Source: Yersinia alsatica
GTDB taxonomy: Bacteria; Pseudomonadota; Gammaproteobacteria; Enterobacterales; Enterobacteriaceae
Reading direction: 5' to 3'
Length of the DNA stretch: 40,882 nucleotides
NCBI RefSeq assembly: GCF_902170305.1
Contig: NZ_CABHWW010000013.1
Span: 1 to 40,882 of the forward strand
Position 1 is the first letter of the stretch. Every line of letters begins with the position of its first letter. The notes below the pieces were generated by a model, which was not told the DNA's origin, ran no database searches, and saw only the letters and a list, made by a program, of their open reading frames with translations. This document shows, in pieces, positions 36,393-40,882 of this stretch. A program made the position numbers and the translations under genes.

Positions 36393-36884
36393 TTATCTGT
36401 TGCAGATGCTGTCTAACAATTGATTGGCTTTTTTAGCCGTCGTTGCATATTCGGTATTAAAATAACTCATTTCGATAGCGGTCTGTAATGCCTCTCTGGC
36501 ATCAGCGCCTTTATCTAGTGCTAACAAACAAATAGCCATCTGATAAAGTGGCTCAGGATCTTTCGCATCTAAAAGCAGTGCGCAAGCATAAGCCTCCAGC
36601 GCCAGCCTAAATTCCTGCTGCATTTGCATGACTGCTGCCAGAGCTAAGTGGAATCGTGGTTCTAACGGGCAACATGATGTAAGCCAAGAGAAATCAGCCA
36701 TAGCAGCGGCATAATCATCCGCTAACCATGCCTGATAACCTTGAGCATACCGAGTCTGTATCTCTAAAGCCGTCACTTGCTGATGGTCACTCACCCTTTG
36801 TGGGCGAATACCCCTCTGGCCTTTTAATTCATTATCTATTTTAGCGAAAGCAGCCCGCATATCATTGAAACTATAATGACTCAT
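36393..36884 (-). CDS. sscB: TPR chaperone SscB-like
   Basis: A 163-residue class II T3SS chaperone with three tetratricopeptide-like repeats: YQAWLADDYAAAMADFSWLT, LALEAYACALLLD, and EPLYQMAICLLALDKGADAR. Position and neighbours equal Salmonella sscB, the chaperone of SseF, although it is about 19 residues longer at the N-terminus. ATG 36884 lies behind AAAGGGATGAA and directly follows the sseE stop; the earlier ATG at 36971 would add a hydrophobic tail inside sseE and is rejected. Confidence 0.75.
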   Translation of the reverse strand: MSHYSFNDMRAAFAKIDNELKGQRGIRPQRVSDHQQVTALEIQTRYAQGYQAWLADDYAAAMADFSWLTSCCPLEPRFHLALAAVMQMQQEFRLALEAYACALLLDAKDPEPLYQMAICLLALDKGADAREALQTAIEMSYFNTEYATTAKKANQLLDSICNR

Positions 36885-36885
36885 T

Positions 36886-37308
36886 TCATCCCTTTGTCGA
36901 TTTGCCAGAGCTAACATCAAATAGCAGCCAATCATCACCATCAATATTTTTACTGAATGCGCCTTTTGCAATGAGTAATTTAATTAACCGATGCCGCATT
37001 GATTGCAGCATCGGATTAGCAATGTTATCAATAATCAACATTCTGACGGTCGACAACTCAGTAATATCGCGCCCTAAACTGCGCAGAAAATTAAAAAGTC
37101 TTAAAAAATCACCGGGCAGAGCGCGACTATCACTGGATTCCAGAGAACAAATAATAAATTCATTGTTCTCTATGCGATAAACAATTAGATAGCCATAAAG
37201 AGAAAATTCATTGCCTATCTTTATTTTGCTCTTTTCAAAATAGGCCATTTTGACTGTATGGCCTCTATTCGTCAGATACCGTGTTACATCAAGAGGATTA
37301 GCACTCAT
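36886..37308 (-). CDS. sseE: SseE-like small cytoplasmic T3SS protein
   Basis: A 140-residue protein in sseE position; Salmonella SseE has 137 residues. It has an alpha/beta pattern with FSLYGYLIVYRIENNEFIIC near residue 35, compatible with a CesT-type chaperone fold, but I see no diagnostic motif. It begins three bases after the sseD stop. Assigned by order and length. Confidence 0.6.
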   Translation of the reverse strand: MSANPLDVTRYLTNRGHTVKMAYFEKSKIKIGNEFSLYGYLIVYRIENNEFIICSLESSDSRALPGDFLRLFNFLRSLGRDITELSTVRMLIIDNIANPMLQSMRHRLIKLLIAKGAFSKNIDGDDWLLFDVSSGKSTKG

Positions 37309-37311
37309 AGA

Positions 37312-37902
37312 TCATAACTTCACAGCCATGGAGATTTGCCCCATCATATTATTAATGGTATTCCCCAAATCCTTCATATTTTGTCGAGATTCGCTTAGCT
37401 TATCTAATAACTCGCTAATATTTTTATTATATGTTTGTGCGCCACTGCTTTGCAGATCACTGGTCATGCGAAGCAAGTCCGCACTTCTAGTCATATCTGC
37501 CTCAACCCATTTACTACTGCCGGAACTAAATAGCCCAAAGGCTGCACTACCATGTGATGCAATATCACCGACCTTAATACTGGCTACGGCTCCAACACCA
37601 CTAACAACACCAGAAAGGATAGAACAGACACCACTGGTAATAGCCCCGGAAGCGGTTTTGTCGATCGCCTCACGCTTATTATTCATTGAATTGACTTGAA
37701 TATCCCAACCTAATACTTGCTGTTTTTGATTATACGTATTAAGTAATTCCCGCATTTTTTTAAATAGAAGGGTCATTTGGAAAATAATATCTGATAAATC
37801 TGACATGATATTTTCAGCATTATTGCCAACGCCGACTTTTCCTTGTGGAGAAATGGCATCTTGCCCTGACATTACTATCTTATCATTGACTGTCATATTC
37901 AT
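37312..37902 (-). CDS. sseD: translocator SctB (SseD/EspB-like)
   Basis: A 196-residue protein equal in length to Salmonella SseD (195). A single Gly/Ala/Ser-rich hydrophobic region at about 82-125 (ITSGVCSILSGVVSGVGAVA) matches the membrane segment of minor translocators, and a C-terminal coiled coil (MSDLSDIIFQ and SELLDKLSESRQNMKDLG) is visible. It should form the host-membrane pore with SseC. GAGGTTATT precedes its ATG. Confidence 0.8.
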   Translation of the reverse strand: MNMTVNDKIVMSGQDAISPQGKVGVGNNAENIMSDLSDIIFQMTLLFKKMRELLNTYNQKQQVLGWDIQVNSMNNKREAIDKTASGAITSGVCSILSGVVSGVGAVASIKVGDIASHGSAAFGLFSSGSSKWVEADMTRSADLLRMTSDLQSSGAQTYNKNISELLDKLSESRQNMKDLGNTINNMMGQISMAVKL

Positions 37903-37912
37903 AATAACCTCG

Positions 37913-39379
37913 CTATACTAGTGAACCAGCAATTTTCACCTGCAACATACTGTTCTGATGGATGTTATCGCCTAATTTTGTCAATAGGTTTTGTGCATCC
38001 TGTGACGTTTCTTTGAGTTGTTTAAGTTGGTGTTGCTTATTTCTCTCAACCCATTCATCCATAAACTGAGTAAAATCCTGATCAAGAATTAACTTTTCGA
38101 TCTCTTTTTGTAAATGTGAATTTTGTATTTTAAGTTGACCACTATTAATTAACACCGCTGCATTACTGCATTTCTGCATGATCATTAATGGCGAAGTGCA
38201 AATATCCTTTAAAATAGTCGTAATAGATTTTTTCATAATAGCTTTAGTACATTGTTTACTTAATTCTTCTGCCGTCAGGGTGACACCTTTTTTGATTGCT
38301 TCCTTAAGGACATTTTTCGTCACTTCGGTGACCATTTTTTCTATTCCAGCCTGGGTAAAAGACTTGGTGATGTTATTGACCAACGTCATTTCCGCCTGAA
38401 TTGCCTGTTTAGCGGCGGCAGAAGCCATCTCACTGGCTTCTACCATCTCGATTTCCATCGCTTTCATTGAGATATCGCGACTAACCTGCTGGCTGACATC
38501 CTTACCAAACTGTTCTGCTAACTTGCCAACTTCTTCGCTGGCACCGCGCTTGACGACATCGGTCAGCACTTCGCTGCTCCCCGCTTTCAGTACATCGCCA
38601 GCGCCTTTGGTCACAGCTCGCGCCGCATTGATCGCCCGTGCCGCCTGAAACAGGTCAATTACCATGGCAAAGCATTCGAAGGACAGCTGAACTTTAGATG
38701 CTACATCAATAACTTGCTGACATTTATCCTTCGATGCGCCCAATAACATAGCGGTTTCTGCTGCCGCTTTGACTAAACCTGCGGTGCCTGCCGCCAAATA
38801 AGCAACACCTGATGCCATCGCGACCGGATCTCCCGTCAACACACCTTCGGCGACTTTAAATGCCCCATAGACCACTTCAACTGCACCGATAATCCAATCA
38901 AATACAGCATTGAAGATGCCGGCTTTTTTGGCTTTATCGGCCTGTTCAATCGCTTTATCAATTTGTTGTTGGTATTCAGTAACACGCTTATCCCGCAGAA
39001 AAGTCTGAACATCTGTCGCCCGTTCCATCTGCTTGCCAATCGACTGGCACAAGTTGGAGAACACCCCAAGGCTCAGATTACCGGCCATCGACATGATGAG
39101 CTGCATATCCGTGCTGCCCAACCGATCAAGAGATATGTGGTTTCTGCCCTGCTCTTTGGCATCAGTGCGCGGTAAAGAGGTTAGCAAGCGATCGAGTGCT
39201 CCCTGCGCATCTTGCTGGGTGACTCTGGAGGAACTTATATTGGCAGCCATCATGGGAGGTAACCCAGCAATACCCCGCCAATCTGACATTTTTATTGATG
39301 ATGGCGCCGGAGTTTTATCCGCCATTAGCAGTGCCCAATCATTTTGAGCTGTTACTTTAATTCCGATGGCATCAGACAT
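37913..39379 (-). CDS. sseC: translocator SctE (SseC/EspD/IpaB-like)
   Basis: A 488-residue major translocator; Salmonella SseC has 484. Hydrophobic segments at about 153-215 (FDWIIGAVEVVYGAFKVAEG, then MASGVAYLAAGTAGLVKAAA) fit the two membrane helices of the family. Coiled-coil regions surround them: QQQIDKAIEQADKAKKAG before, and HLQKEIEKLILDQDFTQFM near the end. It overlaps the sscA stop by 8 nt, as chaperone and cargo. Confidence 0.85.
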   Translation of the reverse strand: MSDAIGIKVTAQNDWALLMADKTPAPSSIKMSDWRGIAGLPPMMAANISSSRVTQQDAQGALDRLLTSLPRTDAKEQGRNHISLDRLGSTDMQLIMSMAGNLSLGVFSNLCQSIGKQMERATDVQTFLRDKRVTEYQQQIDKAIEQADKAKKAGIFNAVFDWIIGAVEVVYGAFKVAEGVLTGDPVAMASGVAYLAAGTAGLVKAAAETAMLLGASKDKCQQVIDVASKVQLSFECFAMVIDLFQAARAINAARAVTKGAGDVLKAGSSEVLTDVVKRGASEEVGKLAEQFGKDVSQQVSRDISMKAMEIEMVEASEMASAAAKQAIQAEMTLVNNITKSFTQAGIEKMVTEVTKNVLKEAIKKGVTLTAEELSKQCTKAIMKKSITTILKDICTSPLMIMQKCSNAAVLINSGQLKIQNSHLQKEIEKLILDQDFTQFMDEWVERNKQHQLKQLKETSQDAQNLLTKLGDNIHQNSMLQVKIAGSLV

Positions 39380-39839
39380 GTCGTACCTCCAATAATAAAG
39401 CCGCTAACCCACGCTCGGCTTGGTGTTGTACTTGAGCCCATTCAGAATGTGAATTGCACCAATTCAATGCCATGCGAAAAGCTTTTTCCGCATAATCTGT
39501 ATTACCACAAGCCATATAGCACTCAGCTGCCGAGCAAGATGGGCGAGGATCATCTATCTGAATTTGTCCCGCTCGACTAAAGCAATATATTGCCTGATGA
39601 AAATCTGCGGTCTGTTGATAACACAACCCTAAGGTCAGCCAATAAGAGAAATTCCAATGATCCAATCTCACTAATAGATTTAACAGACGTTTGGCACTGT
39701 CATACTCTCCGCCTTGGCACAATTGCACGGTATATTCATATACCAGAGCCAAATCTTGCGGATCCATTTTGGCTAACATACGCAGGGAGCCACCCCGGCG
39801 CATAAAGTTAATAACTTCTTCACTCGGTTGAATATTCAT
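39372..39839 (-). CDS. sscA: TPR chaperone SscA-like
   Basis: A 155-residue class II chaperone of the SycD/CesD/IpgC type; Salmonella SscA has 157. TPR signatures: GGEYDSAKRLLNLLVRLD, FHQAIYCFSRAGQIQIDDPR, and NTDYAEKAFRMALNWC. It should bind the SseC-like translocator encoded next. Confidence 0.88.
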   Translation of the reverse strand: MNIQPSEEVINFMRRGGSLRMLAKMDPQDLALVYEYTVQLCQGGEYDSAKRLLNLLVRLDHWNFSYWLTLGLCYQQTADFHQAIYCFSRAGQIQIDDPRPSCSAAECYMACGNTDYAEKAFRMALNWCNSHSEWAQVQHQAERGLAALLLEVRHV

Positions 39840-39868
39840 CTCACACCGACCTTACTATCGTGACTTGA

Positions 39869-40456
39869 TTAGCAAAGATTGCGGGCAATCGTCATCAGTA
39901 AATCTTTTAAACCTGACTGCAATGTGCTGATGTTATTGGCGCAAACGTTATAACTCTGCATCATTTTCTGTAGCTGTAATTGATCCTGGCTCATGGTATC
40001 TGTGGCGCGGTTTTTCTCATTATCGAGTGACGCTTTTACTGCCTGTAATTGGCCTTTATCTAACTCTGGCCCATTCTTTTTTAAATATTGATCAATGCTC
40101 ATTCCATCAACGGTAATACCGTTCTTCCGCATAAAATCGATGACTGAGTCAGGGAGTGGTTCTTTAGTTTTGTCATCCCCCTTCGCAGCTTTTGCAATAA
40201 TCTCATCAACTTGATTAGAGATATTCTGTGTATCATTGGCATATTTTGAACGCGCCTGCATACCTTTAAAATTTGCACTAGCCAGATTAGAAAGCACATC
40301 AAGAAAAGAATATAAAACCTGAAGTCCTATACTGAAAATATCATCAGCATCATGAACAGCATCTGGCGCAGCATTATTTATGGTGTCCTTGCCTGATGGC
40401 TTAGCGGCATAGGTTGAAAAATGCTCAGGTAAATTGATCTGGGTATTAGTTGACAT
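39869..40456 (-). CDS. sseB: translocon filament protein SctA (SseB/EspA-like)
   Basis: A 195-residue protein; Salmonella SseB has 197. N- and C-terminal helical heptads frame the middle: FSIGLQVLYSFLDVLSNLAS near 40 and QDQLQLQKMMQSYNVCANNI, LQSGLKDLLMTIARNLC at the end, as in EspA-type filament proteins. It should cap or extend the needle. Start behind AGGAGTATCTAT. Confidence 0.8.
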   Translation of the reverse strand: MSTNTQINLPEHFSTYAAKPSGKDTINNAAPDAVHDADDIFSIGLQVLYSFLDVLSNLASANFKGMQARSKYANDTQNISNQVDEIIAKAAKGDDKTKEPLPDSVIDFMRKNGITVDGMSIDQYLKKNGPELDKGQLQAVKASLDNEKNRATDTMSQDQLQLQKMMQSYNVCANNISTLQSGLKDLLMTIARNLC

Positions 40457-40508
40457 ATAGATACTCCTGCATTTCTGGCGAAATGAGTTTTACGGGAGAA
40501 TGTAACTA

Positions 40509-40799
40509 TTAACTCTCGTTAGAATTGATATTTTTAAGTTGCGTTTCCATTTGTTTAAACTGGATCTTCATCTGTGAAATACAGATCATCAGCTTAGCTT
40601 TTTCTTGTTTAAAACCATTTGGAAAGGCCGAGTTCAATCGTAACAATGCTTCTCTTGCCTTATCGTCCTGACTCGCACGATCTTTGATCGTCTCAATATC
40701 CTTTTGAAAATTATTAAGTTTTTTTAGATCAGATTCTAACTTCTGATATCGCCACTGTAAGTCACCTAATATAGATTGCATGGGGTTATTATCATTCAT
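40509..40799 (-). CDS. sseA: SseA-like translocator chaperone
   Basis: A 96-residue, almost entirely coiled-coil protein (LESDLKKLNNFQKDIETIKD and QMKIQFKQMETQLKNINSN). Position, coiled-coil nature and length fit Salmonella SseA (108 residues), the chaperone that stabilises SseB and SseD. GGAAGTG precedes the ATG at 40799. It is the first complete gene of this transcript; the upstream end is near the window edge. Confidence 0.7.
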   Translation of the reverse strand: MNDNNPMQSILGDLQWRYQKLESDLKKLNNFQKDIETIKDRASQDDKAREALLRLNSAFPNGFKQEKAKLMICISQMKIQFKQMETQLKNINSNES

Positions 40800-40810
40800 A
40801 TAACACTTCC

Positions 40811-40882
40811 TTATCTATCCACCAAAACCCCCTGTTGGCGTAATACTAACAGGGGGTATTTATTTTTAAGTGTCATAAAGAA
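40811..40882 (-). CDS. possible C-terminal end of an upstream gene (partial)
   Basis: On the minus strand one frame is open from the window edge to a TAA at 40811-40813, reading LKNKYPLLVLRQQGVLVDR at its end, with the sseA-like start 11 bp behind. This could be the C-terminus of the preceding T3SS gene. The 23 codons are too few to name it, and the stretch also forms a hairpin. Confidence 0.3.
   Translation of the reverse strand, partial: FFMTLKNKYPLLVLRQQGVLVDR
40827..40857. terminator. hairpin at the right edge
   Basis: ACCCCCTGTT (40827-40836) and AACAGGGGGT (40848-40857) form a perfect 10-bp stem with an 11-nt loop. The T-rich tail is better on the plus strand (ATTTATTTTT) than on the minus strand (TTTT). 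It may separate the sseA unit from upstream genes or shield it from antisense reads. Confidence 0.5.

Noticed and set aside
36885-36971. Longer N-terminus for the SscB-like chaperone with a hydrophobic tail
   Set aside because: It lies inside sseE and has no ribosome site; the ATG at 36884 has one and gives a normal chaperone.
1-40882. CRISPR array or insertion sequence
   Set aside because: I saw no regularly spaced repeats and no transposase motifs on either strand.

Overview
The window looks like chromosome of a Yersinia, most similar to the Y. enterocolitica group. The heme locus (hemP-hemR-hemS-hemT-hemU-hemV) and the ferrioxamine receptor FoxA read almost like the Y. enterocolitica proteins as I remember them. 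The right half carries a type III secretion system (T3SS) of the Salmonella SPI-2 type. From memory, Y. pestis and Y. pseudotuberculosis carry a SPI-2-like chromosomal T3SS close to their heme (hmu) locus. The species cannot be fixed from sequence alone.

Layout. (1) 1-340: a 16-nt copy of the 3' end of tRNA-Phe followed at once by a terminator, with no tRNA body in front. This looks like the right junction (attR) of an element integrated in tRNA-Phe that lies to the left. A decayed beta-propeller gene fragment follows. (2) 342-2858: a carboxymuconolactone-decarboxylase-like protein, divergent from an acetoin reductase/butanediol dehydrogenase, then a dienelactone-hydrolase-family protein. (3) 3034-11889: an iron-regulated heme block. 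An anaerobic heme-degradation module (HutW/ChuW, HutX/ChuX and ChuY types) has a near-perfect FNR site plus a Fur box in front. Next come hemP, hemR, hemS and the ABC importer hemTUV behind two further Fur boxes. (4) 12063-15390: a MocR-type PLP regulator divergent from a DUF1127 protein, an unexplained start-less reading frame, and a SufS-type cysteine desulfurase with two homopolymer frameshifts. (5) 15640-22201: foxA with a Fur box, a large MscS-family channel, and yedE-yedF.

(6) 22372-40882: a T3SS on the minus strand. From right to left it follows the SPI-2 order almost gene for gene: sseA, sseB, sscA, sseC, sseD, sseE, sscB, sseF, [AraC regulator in place of sseG], ssaG, H, I, J, a SctK gene, ssaK, L, M, V, N, O, P, Q, R, S, T, U. 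Several protein lengths match the Salmonella ones to within a few residues. SsaM and an SseF-like effector candidate are present, and ssaQ has a well-placed internal start like the one that makes SsaQ-short in Salmonella. The secretin and basal inner-ring genes (ssaC/ssaD type) and any ssrAB-like sensor/regulator pair are not in the window and may lie to the right.

The heme, siderophore and sulfur/selenium genes are stable-looking metabolic backbone. The translocator/effector part of the T3SS (about 34.5-40.9 kb) looks clearly more A+T-rich than the export-apparatus part (about 25-33 kb). The most unusual points are the AraC regulator embedded exactly at the sseG position, the SseF-like protein without SseG, gaps at the expected ssaM and ssaG promoter positions, and the tRNA-Phe junction at the left edge.
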